A stretch of DNA of 64,000 nucleotides, from assembly GCF_001293465.1 (NCBI RefSeq), contig NZ_JSYZ01000028.1, forward strand, positions 1-64,000. Direction: 5' to 3'. This DNA is from Pseudomonas asplenii. GTDB lineage: Bacteria; Pseudomonadota; Gammaproteobacteria; Pseudomonadales; Pseudomonadaceae. Shown in pieces: positions 25,164 to 35,086 of this stretch (position 1 is its first letter; each line of letters begins with the position of its first letter). The translations under genes were made by a program, and so were the position numbers. A model generated the notes under the pieces. That model was not told the DNA's origin and made no database searches. It worked only from the letters and a program-made list of their open reading frames with translations.

Positions 25164-27338
25164 ATGTGGCAATCGTTTAAGGGTAGGGCAGCGCTGGGCC
25201 TGGTCTATGGCGCCATGTTGAGCCCGGGGCTGAGCGTGTCTTCGGCGATTGCCGAGGAGGGCGGTGGGCCCACCCTCGAGTTGCAGAACATTACGGTTAC
25301 CGCCCGCAAGCGTGAGGAAACCGAACTGCAGGTCCCGGTCAGCATGAACGTGATCACCCCGGAACAGGCCCGGCAGAACATTGCCCCGGCGTCGAGCAAC
25401 GCCGACCTGGCGCGTCAGGTGCCCAACTTCAACTACATGGAATCCGGTGGCCAGTACAGCAACTCCGGCAATATCCGTGGGGTCGGCTCGTTTTCTCCGT
25501 TGTCGGCCGACGACACCTCCATCGTGTTCAACGTCGACGAAGTGCCGGTTTCCGCCTACGGGGTACCGCCGGCGCTGCTGGACATCGAGCGGGTCGAGGT
25601 GTTGCGGGGCCCGCAAGGCACCCTGTACGGGCGCAACACCCAGGGCGGGGCGATCAATGTGGTACCCAATCGGCCGTCATTCGAACATGAAGGCTCGGTG
25701 CGGGTGGAAGGGGGCAGCCGGGGCTACGCCCTGGGCGAACTGATCAGCAACGAGGCCCTGGGCGACAACGTCGCCGGGCGCCTGGCCTTGCGCTACAGCG
25801 AGCAGGGCGGCGACATCTCCAACCGCGCCGCCGGCGGCAAGGACGGTGCCTCGCAGATCAGCGCGATGCGCGGTTCGCTGCTGTTCCTGCCCAACGACGA
25901 CACCCAGGCGCTGCTGACGTTCTCCTACAACCGCAATGACGACGATGCGCCGCGCTTCATTCTGCGCAGCGGGCGAACGCCGGACAGCGGGCTGAACCCG
26001 CGCAACGATTTCAGCCGGGAGAGTTCGGCGGTCAACCTACGGGTCACCCACGACCTGGGCTGGGCGCAACTGACCTCGCTGTCGAGCGTCCAGTATTCGA
26101 CCTTCGACCAGCGCATGGACATGATCGACAGCGTGCTCTACTCGGCGCTGACCGGCAGCCCGCCAGCGGCGTTCGACGGCGATACCGACCGTTATCGCGG
26201 TACCTTGCGTGATATCGCCTACATGCAGGAGTTTCGCCTCGCGTCCCTGGAAGACAGCTACGTGCAGTGGGTCACCGGGATCAACCTCTGGCACTCGCAG
26301 TTCACCGCCCATACCGACGGCGAAGCCTTTACCCAGCCGCGCTTTGCGGTGTTCAGCGGCCAGCAGAAGAACGATTTCAGCACCGACAGCTACTCGCTGT
26401 TCGGCGAGGCGACGGTGCCCCTGGCCGAGCGCCTGAAGGCGACCCTCGGCCTGCGTGGCACCCACGAAAGCAAGGACGCGACCTATCGCTACAGCGGCGG
26501 TGACCTGGGCACTGTCAGCCAGTACCACCAGAACGCCTCGATGTCGGACAATTTCCTCACCGGGCGCGGCAGCCTCAGCTACGACTGGTCCGACAGCCTG
26601 ATGACCTACGTCAGCGTGGGGCGCGGCGTGGTCGGTGCCGACTATCCGTGGAACTCTTCCAATACCCCGTTCGGTCGCGACGAGCAGTCTTTCGATGCGT
26701 CGAAGAGTTGGAGCTACGAGCTGGGCTTCAAGAGCCTGTGGTGGGATGACCGGATCGCCCTCAATGGCGCGGTGTTCTACAACGACGTCAAGGACGGCCA
26801 TCTCTATGTCTACAACGGCGTCAACTACCAGCCGGTGACCGTCGACTACGACTCGGTAGGCGCCGAGCTGGAATCCCGGCTCAAGTTGACCGAGCGCCTG
26901 AGCGTGAACGCCGGCGTGGGCTACACCCATGCCGAGCTGAAGAATGTCGACGCCACGGTCACCGCGCTGACCCGCGGTGCCCGTGACGGCAACCAGGTGC
27001 CCAACGTGCCGGAGTACTCCGCCAACCTGGGGCTCGACTACCGGGTGCCGGCCGAGCAGTGGGGCGTGCCGATCAGCGGCGAGTTCTACGGCCATGTCGA
27101 TTACCACTACCTCGACAAGCGCGCGGCGGACGTCGCCAATACCTTCAATCTCGGCTCCTACGACCTGACCAACGCCCGCCTGGGCTGGCAGAACAAGGAC
27201 TATGGCGTCTACCTGTTCGGCAACAACCTGTTCGACCGGCGCTACGAGGCCATGGGGGCCTACTACAGCGCCTCGGTCCAGGCGGTGAAGATCGGCAGCG
27301 GCCGGGTCGTCGGCGTCGGCCTGACGGCGAACTTCTGA
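25164..27338 (+). CDS. TonB-dependent siderophore receptor
   Basis: A 724-residue outer-membrane receptor with a signal peptide ending near SSAIAEE. A TonB box-like ITVTARKREE is followed by the plug domain (VPVSMNVITPEQARQNIAP to RVEVLRGPQGTLYGRNTQGGAINVV) and a 22-strand barrel that ends with Phe (GLTANF). The style is closer to FyuA, the yersiniabactin receptor, than to FptA. It starts the siderophore locus, 12 bases upstream of the permease gene, so its natural ligand is very likely the ferric form of the product made downstream. GAGAGGA lies seven bases before the ATG. Confidence 0.88.
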   Translation: MWQSFKGRAALGLVYGAMLSPGLSVSSAIAEEGGGPTLELQNITVTARKREETELQVPVSMNVITPEQARQNIAPASSNADLARQVPNFNYMESGGQYSNSGNIRGVGSFSPLSADDTSIVFNVDEVPVSAYGVPPALLDIERVEVLRGPQGTLYGRNTQGGAINVVPNRPSFEHEGSVRVEGGSRGYALGELISNEALGDNVAGRLALRYSEQGGDISNRAAGGKDGASQISAMRGSLLFLPNDDTQALLTFSYNRNDDDAPRFILRSGRTPDSGLNPRNDFSRESSAVNLRVTHDLGWAQLTSLSSVQYSTFDQRMDMIDSVLYSALTGSPPAAFDGDTDRYRGTLRDIAYMQEFRLASLEDSYVQWVTGINLWHSQFTAHTDGEAFTQPRFAVFSGQQKNDFSTDSYSLFGEATVPLAERLKATLGLRGTHESKDATYRYSGGDLGTVSQYHQNASMSDNFLTGRGSLSYDWSDSLMTYVSVGRGVVGADYPWNSSNTPFGRDEQSFDASKSWSYELGFKSLWWDDRIALNGAVFYNDVKDGHLYVYNGVNYQPVTVDYDSVGAELESRLKLTERLSVNAGVGYTHAELKNVDATVTALTRGARDGNQVPNVPEYSANLGLDYRVPAEQWGVPISGEFYGHVDYHYLDKRAADVANTFNLGSYDLTNARLGWQNKDYGVYLFGNNLFDRRYEAMGAYYSASVQAVKIGSGRVVGVGLTANF

Positions 27339-27349
27339 GGGCGCCGCGA

Positions 27350-28582
27350 ATGTCTGAAGACCTCTCCACGCTCGCCGTCGTCCGTTCCGAGGGGCACCGG
27401 AACTACTGGCGCCTGCTGCCGCGCATCGGCCTGTTGTACCTGGCCTTCGGCATCCTGTTCGGCCTGGTCCAGGGCGGCCTGCCGCCGTTGCTGCGAGCCC
27501 AGGGCCTGGAACTGGGGCGCATGGGCTGGCTGTTCCTGTTGCTGCTGCCGTTCGGCATGACATTCCTCTGGGCACCGTGGGTCGACCGCTGGCGCTGGCC
27601 CTGGTGCGAACATCGGGTTGGCTGGATCCTGGCCATGCAGGCCGTGGCGATCATCGCCGTGGTGAGCATCGGCCTCGGCCAGCAGTGGCCTGCGGTGGCG
27701 CTGCTGGCCCTGGGGCTGCTGGTGGCCTTTGCCGCCGCGACCATGGACCTGGCCCTCGATGCACTGGTCACCGAAACCACCCCGGCCCATAGCCGGGCCC
27801 TGGCCGGCGCGATGAAGGTCGGGGCGCTGAGCATCGGCGCCATGACCGGCGGCGGGGTGTTCGTGATGCTGTTCGAGCGTCTCGGCTGGCAGGCGATCTT
27901 TCTCGCCGTGGCCGGTTTGCTGGCGCTGACCACCTTGCCGATCCTCGGTTGGCGCCCGGCGGTCGGCCAGCGGCATGCGGCCGAGCCTTCCGCCAGCCTG
28001 TTCCGGGCCCTGGCCCAGCCGATGATGCGCCGGCGCCTGCTGTTGCTGTCCGTGGTTTCCAGCGTGCTGATCAGCCTGTTCAGCCTCAATCGGGTGATGC
28101 TCATCGACCTGGGTGTCCCCCTGGAAACCGTCGGCTCGGTGGTCGGGCTTTTGTCGCCGCTATGTGGCCTGTTCGCCGCCGTGCTGGCGCCCTGGACCCT
28201 GCGCCGGCTCGGGCTGCGCACCAGCCTGGCGGTGTTCTGCGTGCTCGGCCTGCTGGCGGTGATGCTGCTCCTGCTGGGCGCCTGGCAGGGCCGGCAGGCG
28301 CTGGCGATGCTCGGCGCCATCACCATCAACCTCGGCGTCAGCGGCCTGTACGTGGTGATCTGCGCGGTGATCCTCGGCTGGGCCAACAGCCGCCAGGCCG
28401 CCACCGACTATGCGGCGCTCTATGGCATCAGCCGGCTGATCGCCCTGATCGTGCTGATGACCCTCATGCAAGGCCTGACCCGACTGGGCTGGCCGGTTTT
28501 CTACGGGCTTGGCCTGCTGGCGTTGCCGCTGGCCGTGAGCCTGCTGAGTCGAACCCTACGGGAGCAACCCGACGGCAACTGA
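27350..28582 (+). CDS. RhtX/FptX-like siderophore permease (MFS)
   Basis: A 410-residue major facilitator protein with about 12 transmembrane helices. Siderophore-cluster MFS proteins of the RhtX/FptX and YbtX type share the early segment seen here (PRIGLLYLAFGILFGLVQGGLPPLLRAQGLE) and MDLALDALVTE. FptX imports ferripyochelin across the inner membrane in P. aeruginosa. Its position between the TonB receptor and the NRPS fits inner-membrane uptake of the same siderophore, which would remove the need for an ABC transporter. Export instead of import cannot be excluded. Confidence 0.8.
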   Translation: MSEDLSTLAVVRSEGHRNYWRLLPRIGLLYLAFGILFGLVQGGLPPLLRAQGLELGRMGWLFLLLLPFGMTFLWAPWVDRWRWPWCEHRVGWILAMQAVAIIAVVSIGLGQQWPAVALLALGLLVAFAAATMDLALDALVTETTPAHSRALAGAMKVGALSIGAMTGGGVFVMLFERLGWQAIFLAVAGLLALTTLPILGWRPAVGQRHAAEPSASLFRALAQPMMRRRLLLLSVVSSVLISLFSLNRVMLIDLGVPLETVGSVVGLLSPLCGLFAAVLAPWTLRRLGLRTSLAVFCVLGLLAVMLLLLGAWQGRQALAMLGAITINLGVSGLYVVICAVILGWANSRQAATDYAALYGISRLIALIVLMTLMQGLTRLGWPVFYGLGLLALPLAVSLLSRTLREQPDGN

Positions 28583-28629
28583 ACGTGATTGAACGGCACT
28601 TGACTGACTTGATAACAGGAGGTTTCTAA

Positions 28630-31600
28630 GTGACATATGCCAAACGAGAACTTGACCCGGTCGACGCCAGCGGCGCGACCTCTCTACTCGAGCCACTGCG
28701 CCAGGAAGTCGCCAGTCTGCTCGACCTAGACCCGCGGGAACTGGACCCGCACCGCTCACTGATCGAATACGGCCTGGAGTCGATCAAGCTGATGCGCCTG
28801 CAGACCCGCATGGCCGCCAGGGGCATCAAGCTGCCGAGCCTGGCCCGCCTGCTGGAAGCCCCCACCTTGCAGGACTGGGCCGCCCAAGCCCGGCCGGGCA
28901 AGCCACGGGCGCAACTGGCGCCGGTGGCGAAGAGCGAACCGGACGCCGCCTTTGCCCTGACACCGATTCAACAGGCCTACTGGATCGGTCGCCAGGATGA
29001 CCAGCACCTCGGCGGTGTCGGCTGTCACCTGTATGCCGAGTTCGATGGCCAGGCGGTCGATGCCCCAAGGCTGGAACAGGCCATGTTCCAGCTGCTGCAG
29101 CGTCACCCGATGCTGCGGGCGCGTTTCCTGCCCAGCGGTGAGCAGCAGATTTTGCCACGCAGCCCGTGGGCCGCGTTGCAACGCCACGACTGGCGGGACG
29201 CCGCCCCGGCGCAGGCCGAAGCCGGCCTGCTGGCCTTGCGCGAGCGTCTGTCGCATCGGCGCCTGCGGGTCGAGGAGGGTGAGGTTTGCGATGTGCAGCT
29301 CAGCCTGCTGGGCGAAGGGCGCAGCCGTATTCACCTGAACCTCGACCTGCTGGTCGCCGACGTGCTGAGCTTCGAAATTTTCCTGCACGACCTGGCGATG
29401 TTCTATGTCGGCCGCGGCGGCGAATTGCCAGCCCTGAGCACCGGTTTCGCCGACTACCTGGCGACCCAGACGCAACAGCGTGCAGCGAGCCTGGCGGCCT
29501 CCCAGGACTACTGGCGCCAGCGCATCGCCGATCTGCCCGGCGGCCCGGCGCTGCCCCTGGCCCGTCAGCCGGAACAACTGACCCGCACCCGTTTTTCGCG
29601 ACGGGCCTTCACCCTCGACCTGGCCTCCCTGGCCGCTTTGCAAACGCGCGCCCGCGACGCCGGCTTGACCGTAGCCAGCGTGCTGGCCAGTGCCTTTGCC
29701 CAGGTCCTGGGGCGCTGGAGCAGCGACGGGCACTTCGTGCTCAACCTGCCGTTGTTCGACCGCCAGGAACAGGCGCCGGACGTCGCGCACATGATCGCCG
29801 ATTTCACCAACCTGACCCTGCTGGAAGTGGATGTCAGCCAGCCGCTGAGTTTCGTCGAGCAGACCCGGCGCCTGCAGCGCCAGTTGCATGACGACCTGCA
29901 GCACAATGCCTGGTCGGGCCTAGAAGTGCTGCGGGAAATGGCCCACGAAACCCGCCGCAGCGCCCCGGTGGTGTTCGCCTGCAACCTGGACAAGCCGATG
30001 CCGGCACCGTTGTTCCGCCAGGAACTGGGCGATCTCGGCTGGTCGGTGTCGCAGACGCCGCAGGTCTGGCTCGATCACCAGACCTATCCGCTGGCCGACG
30101 GCCTGATGCTCAACTGGGACGCGGTCGACGAGCTGTTTCCCGCCGGGCTGCTGGATGAGATGTTCGGCTGTTATCGCCAGGCCATCGAATGGCTCTGCAC
30201 CCAGGACTGGCAGCAGTCGCTGCCGTTGCCATTGCCGCCGCGCCAGCAGCAGGAGCGCGAGCAGGTCAACGCCACGGCCGGCGAGTTGCCCGAAGGCGTG
30301 CTCTATCAGCCCTGGCTGCGCTGGGTCGAGGAAACCCCGCAGGCGCCGGCGCTGCTCAGCGACTCGGTGTGCCTGAGTCACGCCGAATTGTTCGAAGTGG
30401 CCGCGCACATCGCCAGCCACCTGGTCGAGGCTGGCGTGGTGCCGGGTGACCGGGTCATGGTCTGCCTGGAGAAGGGCCCGGTGCAGATCGCCGCGACCCT
30501 CGCGGTGCTACTGGCCGGCGGGGTCTACGTGCCGGTGGCGGCCGATGGGCCGCTGGAACGCCTGCGTCTGATCCACCAGGATTGCGCCGCTCGGGCGGTG
30601 CTGGTGGAGCGCGGCGGTGCCGAACGGGACTGGCCGTTCGCCACCCTGGCCGTGGACCTTGCGACCCGCGCCGCCCAAGGCCTGTCGCCGGAAGTGGGGA
30701 TGGGCCGCAATGAAGAGCTGGCCTACATCATCTACACCTCGGGTTCGACAGGTTTGCCCAAGGGCGTGATGATCGACCACCGCGGCGCACTGAATACCGT
30801 GCTGGACATCAACCGCCGTTGGCAGGTGGATGCCCGCGACCGGATCTTCGGCCTGTCGTCGCTGAGTTTCGACCTGTCGGTCTACGACATTTTCGGGGCC
30901 CTGGCGGCCGGCGCGGCGCTGGTGTTGCCGGCGGCCGACAGCCTGCGCGAGCCGAGGCACTGGCTGGCCAGCCTGCAACGCCACGACGTGAGCGTGTGGA
31001 ACTCGGTGCCGGCGCTGTTCGACATGCTGCTGACCGAACTGCAGGGGCAGGGCGCCCGTCTGCCGCAGAGCCTGCGCCTGGCGATGTTGTCCGGCGACTG
31101 GGTGCCGCTGGACCTGCCGGCCCGGGCCAGGGCCTGTGGTCCGCAGTTGACCCTGGTGGCCCTGGGGGGCGCCACCGAGGCGTCGATCTGGTCGAACTGG
31201 TTCGAGGTCGGGCAGGTGGACCCGTGCTGGGCTTCGATTCCCTATGGTTACCCGCTGACCAACCAGTATTACCGGGTGCTCGACAGCCAGGGACGCGATT
31301 GCCCGGAAGGGGTCAAGGGCGACCTGTATATCGGCGGTATCGGTGTGGCCCTGGGCTACTGGAACAATCCCGAGCGTACCGCCGCGCAGTTCAGCCTCGA
31401 CCCGCAGACCGGCGCACGCTTCTATCGCACCGGCGACCTGGCGCGCTATACCGCAGGCGCCCGCCTGGAATTCCTCGGTCGCAAGGACTTCCAGGTCAAG
31501 ATCAAGGGCCATCGGATCGAACTGGGCGAGATCGAATCGGTGCTGGCGCGCCAGCCCGGCATCCGGGGTACGGCGGTGGACGTCCAGGAAGACAGCGCCG

Positions 31601-33966
31601 GCAGCCGTCAGTTGGTGGCTTACGTCACCCTGGACCCGGCGCAACGGCACGACCCGCTCAACCCGGTCGGCTGCCGGCAGGAGCCGCCGGCGGACGTCGA
31701 GGAGCGCTGGCAGGCCACTGTCGAGGCCGGCCGGGACGAGGTGCAGCAGGCCCTGGTCGATCTGGACCTGCCACGCTTCAATGCCTTCTGGCGTGATATC
31801 GAACGCCTGGCCGCGCTCGGCATGGCCAAGACCCTGGCTGAGGCCGGCCTGTTCACCGAAGAGGGCATGACCCACGACAAGGCGCAGGTCATGCAGCGCC
31901 TGCAGGCCTTGCCGCGTTATGCCAAGCTGGTGGGGCAATGGCTGCAGACCCTGGCCGACGACGGTTTCCTGCAGGCGGGCGACGGAGATAGCTATACCGC
32001 CCGCCGCGGCTTGGGTGCCGAGGCCTTCGAGGCGGCCTGGCAGGCCCTGAGCGATATCGGCATGCTCGGTGACCATGCCGAACAGGTGCTGGCCTATATC
32101 CGCCGCAGCATCGACGGCCACCTGGCGCTGTTCCGCGGCACCCTCGACCCGTTGGAAATCTACTTCCCCGAGGGCTCGACCCGGGTCGCCGAAGGCATCT
32201 ACCGGTTCAACCCGGTCAATGCCTTCCTCAACCGGGTGGCGGCGCAACTGGTGGGGCACCTGGCCGCCAACCGCCAGGGCACCCTGAACGTCCTCGAGGT
32301 CGGTGCCGGTACCGGCGGTACCAGCGAATCGCTGTTTGCCGCCCTTGAGGGGCACGATGTGCGCTATCGCTTCACCGACCTCTCGGATTTCTTCCTGGAG
32401 CGCGCCCGCCAGCGCTTCGCCCGCTGGGACTTCATCGACTACGGCCACTTCGACATCAACGACGAGCCCGAGCCGCAAGGCGTACGCCTGGGGTCCCAGG
32501 ACCTGGTGGTGGCGGTCAACGTGCTGCACGACGCGCGCAACCTGGCCAACACCCTGGCCTCGCTGCGCCAGATCCTGCGCCCCGGCGGCCAGTTGCTGGT
32601 GATCGAGGCGACGCAGAACTGTCGCCTGCAGATGGTCAGCATCGGTTTCATCGAAGGCATGAGCGACTATGACGACTGGCGGGTGGAGAACAACCTGCCG
32701 TTCCTGTCGTTGCCGCAATGGGAGGCCGAACTGCGTGGCAGCGGTTTCGCCCGGCAGCAGGTGTTCCCCGAGCCCGGCAGCGAGGCGGCGGTGATTGCCC
32801 AGCATGTGCTGCTGGCACAGAACCTGGAGCCGGCGGTCCGTCTCGATGCCGAGCGCCTGCGGCGGCATCTGGCGGGGCACCTGCCGGAGTACATGCTGCC
32901 GGCGCATTGGGTCACCCTGCAGCGCTTGCCGTTGAGCGGCAACGGCAAGGTCGATCGCGGCCGCCTGCCGGCCCTGAAGCTGGGCGACAAGGTCGGCAGC
33001 GATGACTACGAGCCGGCCCATCCGGGGCTGGAAACCCAGGTCGCGGCGCTGTGGGCGCAGTTGCTCAAGCGCGACAAGGTCGGCCGACGCAGCGATTTCT
33101 TCGCCCTGGGCGGCGACAGCCTGCTGGCCACGCGGCTGATGGCCTTGCTGCGCCAGCAGTTGGCGTGCGAGGTGCATTTGCGCGACCTGTTCCAGCATCC
33201 GCGCCTGCAGGATTTCGTCGCCTGGCTGGGGCAGCCCAAGGCCGAACAGCCACTGGTGATGCTCAATCGCCCGGTGGGTGGAGTCAATGTGGTCTGCCTG
33301 CCGACCGCTGATGGCGAGTGCGAGAGCTATCGGCAGTTGGCCGTCCGCCTGGATGGGCAACTGAGCCTGGTGGGCCTGCGCGATCCCCAGGGGCGCTGCG
33401 GCAGCGAGCTGCCTGCGGCACTGCACGGCTTTATCGAGACCCTCAAGGCATTGCCCGGACCGGTCCTGCTGCTGGGCTGGTCGGTGGCGGCGAAACTGGC
33501 CACGGCGCTGGCCGGCGAGATGGAACGCCGCGGCCAACCGGTGGCCGGGCTGATGCTGCTCGATCCGCTCTCCACCCGCTGCTTCGAACAGGATGGCGTG
33601 CTGCAGCCGGCGCGTTTCTTCGGCTTGCCGCCGGTGCCCGCCGGCGATCTGTATCTACAGGCGCGGCAGGCCGGGAGAATCCCCCATGGGCTGGAACCCG
33701 ATGCATTCCAGGCGCTGCTGCAGCGTTGTCGCAACCTGCATGCCGGGCTGGCGGGCTACCCGACGCCACGGCTGGCGGCGCCGGTGCGCGTCCTGCAAAG
33801 CGCGGCGAGTGCCGAATGCTGGTCCGAGCCGTTGCACGACTGGCAGGACCTGCTGGAGCAGGCGCCGGCGCCACAGACGCTGTGGACGCTGCACTGGGAG
33901 CTGTTGAGTGATCAGGAGTCGCTGGCGGTCATTGCCGAAACCTTGCTTGGCCTGACCCGCGACTGA
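28630..33966 (+). CDS. Single-module pyochelin-type NRPS (carrier-Cy-A-MT-PCP-TE)
   Basis: A 1778-residue megaenzyme. Order by eye: aryl carrier domain (about 18-90, phosphopantetheine Ser51 in YGLES); heterocyclization domain (about 108-540) with DLLVAD (239-244) in place of HHxxxDG; adenylation domain from about 545 with YTSGSTGLPKG near 698; a stuffed methyltransferase-like domain between A8 and A10 (VLEVGAGTGG near 1221, NVLHD near 1297); A10 GNGKVD near 1440; carrier (GGDSL near 1495); thioesterase (GWSVA near 1617). The specificity residues read D-L-Y-N-L-S-L-I-W, the code of cysteine domains in PchE, PchF and HMWP2. Salicyl loading, Cys addition and cyclization give a hydroxyphenyl-thiazoline. 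GTG start with GGAGG eight bases upstream. It looks like a PchE front joined to a PchF end. Confidence 0.92.
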   Translation: MTYAKRELDPVDASGATSLLEPLRQEVASLLDLDPRELDPHRSLIEYGLESIKLMRLQTRMAARGIKLPSLARLLEAPTLQDWAAQARPGKPRAQLAPVAKSEPDAAFALTPIQQAYWIGRQDDQHLGGVGCHLYAEFDGQAVDAPRLEQAMFQLLQRHPMLRARFLPSGEQQILPRSPWAALQRHDWRDAAPAQAEAGLLALRERLSHRRLRVEEGEVCDVQLSLLGEGRSRIHLNLDLLVADVLSFEIFLHDLAMFYVGRGGELPALSTGFADYLATQTQQRAASLAASQDYWRQRIADLPGGPALPLARQPEQLTRTRFSRRAFTLDLASLAALQTRARDAGLTVASVLASAFAQVLGRWSSDGHFVLNLPLFDRQEQAPDVAHMIADFTNLTLLEVDVSQPLSFVEQTRRLQRQLHDDLQHNAWSGLEVLREMAHETRRSAPVVFACNLDKPMPAPLFRQELGDLGWSVSQTPQVWLDHQTYPLADGLMLNWDAVDELFPAGLLDEMFGCYRQAIEWLCTQDWQQSLPLPLPPRQQQEREQVNATAGELPEGVLYQPWLRWVEETPQAPALLSDSVCLSHAELFEVAAHIASHLVEAGVVPGDRVMVCLEKGPVQIAATLAVLLAGGVYVPVAADGPLERLRLIHQDCAARAVLVERGGAERDWPFATLAVDLATRAAQGLSPEVGMGRNEELAYIIYTSGSTGLPKGVMIDHRGALNTVLDINRRWQVDARDRIFGLSSLSFDLSVYDIFGALAAGAALVLPAADSLREPRHWLASLQRHDVSVWNSVPALFDMLLTELQGQGARLPQSLRLAMLSGDWVPLDLPARARACGPQLTLVALGGATEASIWSNWFEVGQVDPCWASIPYGYPLTNQYYRVLDSQGRDCPEGVKGDLYIGGIGVALGYWNNPERTAAQFSLDPQTGARFYRTGDLARYTAGARLEFLGRKDFQVKIKGHRIELGEIESVLARQPGIRGTAVDVQEDSAGSRQLVAYVTLDPAQRHDPLNPVGCRQEPPADVEERWQATVEAGRDEVQQALVDLDLPRFNAFWRDIERLAALGMAKTLAEAGLFTEEGMTHDKAQVMQRLQALPRYAKLVGQWLQTLADDGFLQAGDGDSYTARRGLGAEAFEAAWQALSDIGMLGDHAEQVLAYIRRSIDGHLALFRGTLDPLEIYFPEGSTRVAEGIYRFNPVNAFLNRVAAQLVGHLAANRQGTLNVLEVGAGTGGTSESLFAALEGHDVRYRFTDLSDFFLERARQRFARWDFIDYGHFDINDEPEPQGVRLGSQDLVVAVNVLHDARNLANTLASLRQILRPGGQLLVIEATQNCRLQMVSIGFIEGMSDYDDWRVENNLPFLSLPQWEAELRGSGFARQQVFPEPGSEAAVIAQHVLLAQNLEPAVRLDAERLRRHLAGHLPEYMLPAHWVTLQRLPLSGNGKVDRGRLPALKLGDKVGSDDYEPAHPGLETQVAALWAQLLKRDKVGRRSDFFALGGDSLLATRLMALLRQQLACEVHLRDLFQHPRLQDFVAWLGQPKAEQPLVMLNRPVGGVNVVCLPTADGECESYRQLAVRLDGQLSLVGLRDPQGRCGSELPAALHGFIETLKALPGPVLLLGWSVAAKLATALAGEMERRGQPVAGLMLLDPLSTRCFEQDGVLQPARFFGLPPVPAGDLYLQARQAGRIPHGLEPDAFQALLQRCRNLHAGLAGYPTPRLAAPVRVLQSAASAECWSEPLHDWQDLLEQAPAPQTLWTLHWELLSDQESLAVIAETLLGLTRD

Positions 33967-33980
33967 CCTGGAGAACGCTC

Positions 33981-34742
33981 ATGAAGCTGACTTTCGAAGC
34001 GCTGGGCGGTCAGTCGCCCAGCCCCGTGCACCTGTTCATCTTCCCCCACGCCGGCGGTCAGCCGGCGACCTACCGGTCCCTGGCCGAACACCTGGGAACC
34101 GCTGTGCAAGTCTCGGCCATGCTCTATCCCGGGCGTGGACGGCGGATGTTCGAGCCGTTGCCGGGCTCGATCGCCGAACTGGCCGAAGAGGCCCTGGCGG
34201 CGCTGCCGCGCAACCAGCAACTGGTACTGCTGGGGCACAGCATGGGCGGCTTCGTTGCCCATGCGCTGGCGGCCCGGCTCTGCGAGCAGGGGCGGCCGCC
34301 GGCGCGGCTGCTGTTGTCGTCGGTCCGCGCGCCGCACCTGACGCCGCATCGCTGCCTGGCCGGGCACTCGGATGAGGCGTTCGCCACGGCCCTGCTGGAA
34401 CTGGGAGGCATCGCCCCGCAACTGCTGCGTGATGCCGAGGCGCGGGCGTTGTTCCTGCCGATGCTGCGTGCCGACTTTGCCCTGGCCGAAGCCCATCGCG
34501 CCCATCCGACGAAGCCCCTGGACTGTGCCGTCAGCCTGTTTCACGGGCGTGATGACGAGCATGTGCCGCTGGCCGACCTGGAGCGGTGGCGCGACTGGGC
34601 GGCCATCGACCAGTTGCATCTGCAACCGGGCGGGCACTTTCACCTGCTGCAGCAGGTGGCCGAGTTCGTCGGCAGCGTAGGGCCGCTCGCGCCTGCCAAC
34701 CTGGCGGTCCATACCGCTTCCCGCAACGTCCACCTCCGTTAA
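33981..34742 (+). CDS. pchC: Type II thioesterase, PchC-like
   Basis: A 253-residue alpha/beta hydrolase of the type II thioesterase family. Nucleophile Ser in GHSMGGF, acid Asp in HGRDDEHV and His in PGGHFHLL. Such enzymes clear mis-acylated or blocked carrier domains; PchC does this in pyochelin synthesis. The N-terminus (VHLFIFPHAGGQPATYRSLAEHL) is typical. The gene follows the NRPS by 14 bases with GGAG in place and lies just before pchB, as in pyochelin operons where pchC, pchB and pchA are adjacent. Confidence 0.9.
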   Translation: MKLTFEALGGQSPSPVHLFIFPHAGGQPATYRSLAEHLGTAVQVSAMLYPGRGRRMFEPLPGSIAELAEEALAALPRNQQLVLLGHSMGGFVAHALAARLCEQGRPPARLLLSSVRAPHLTPHRCLAGHSDEAFATALLELGGIAPQLLRDAEARALFLPMLRADFALAEAHRAHPTKPLDCAVSLFHGRDDEHVPLADLERWRDWAAIDQLHLQPGGHFHLLQQVAEFVGSVGPLAPANLAVHTASRNVHLR

Positions 34743-34756
34743 CCGAGATCAATGCC

Positions 34757-35086
34757 ATGCCGACTGTGAACCTCAAGACACCTGAAGCCTGCCTGGACCT
34801 GAATGACATTCGCGACGGTATCGATGCGCTCGATCATCAGATCCTCGAAACCCTGCAACAAAGGCTGCGCTACGTGAAGGCCGCCGCCCGATTCAAGCCG
34901 AGCGAGCAGAGCATCCCCGCGCCGGAGCGGGTGGCGGCGATGCTTGCCGAGCGCCGCCAGTGGGCGGAGGCGGCCGGCCTCGAGGTCGGTTTCATCGAAA
35001 AACTCTACGAGCAGATCATCCACTGGAACATCCAGCAGCAGATCCTGCACTGGCGCGCCACTTATCCTGAACGGGTGCAAGCATGA
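34757..35086 (+). CDS. pchB: Isochorismate pyruvate lyase PchB
   Basis: A 109-residue all-helical AroQ-class chorismate mutase-like protein that splits isochorismate into salicylate and pyruvate. Matches to PchB include DIRDGIDALDHQILETL, YVKAAARFK and PAPERVAAML, with IIHWNIQQQI at the end. It is slightly longer at the N-terminus than the 101-residue P. aeruginosa protein. The stop overlaps the pchA start (ATGA), so salicylate synthesis is translationally coupled. Confidence 0.95.
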   Translation: MPTVNLKTPEACLDLNDIRDGIDALDHQILETLQQRLRYVKAAARFKPSEQSIPAPERVAAMLAERRQWAEAAGLEVGFIEKLYEQIIHWNIQQQILHWRATYPERVQA

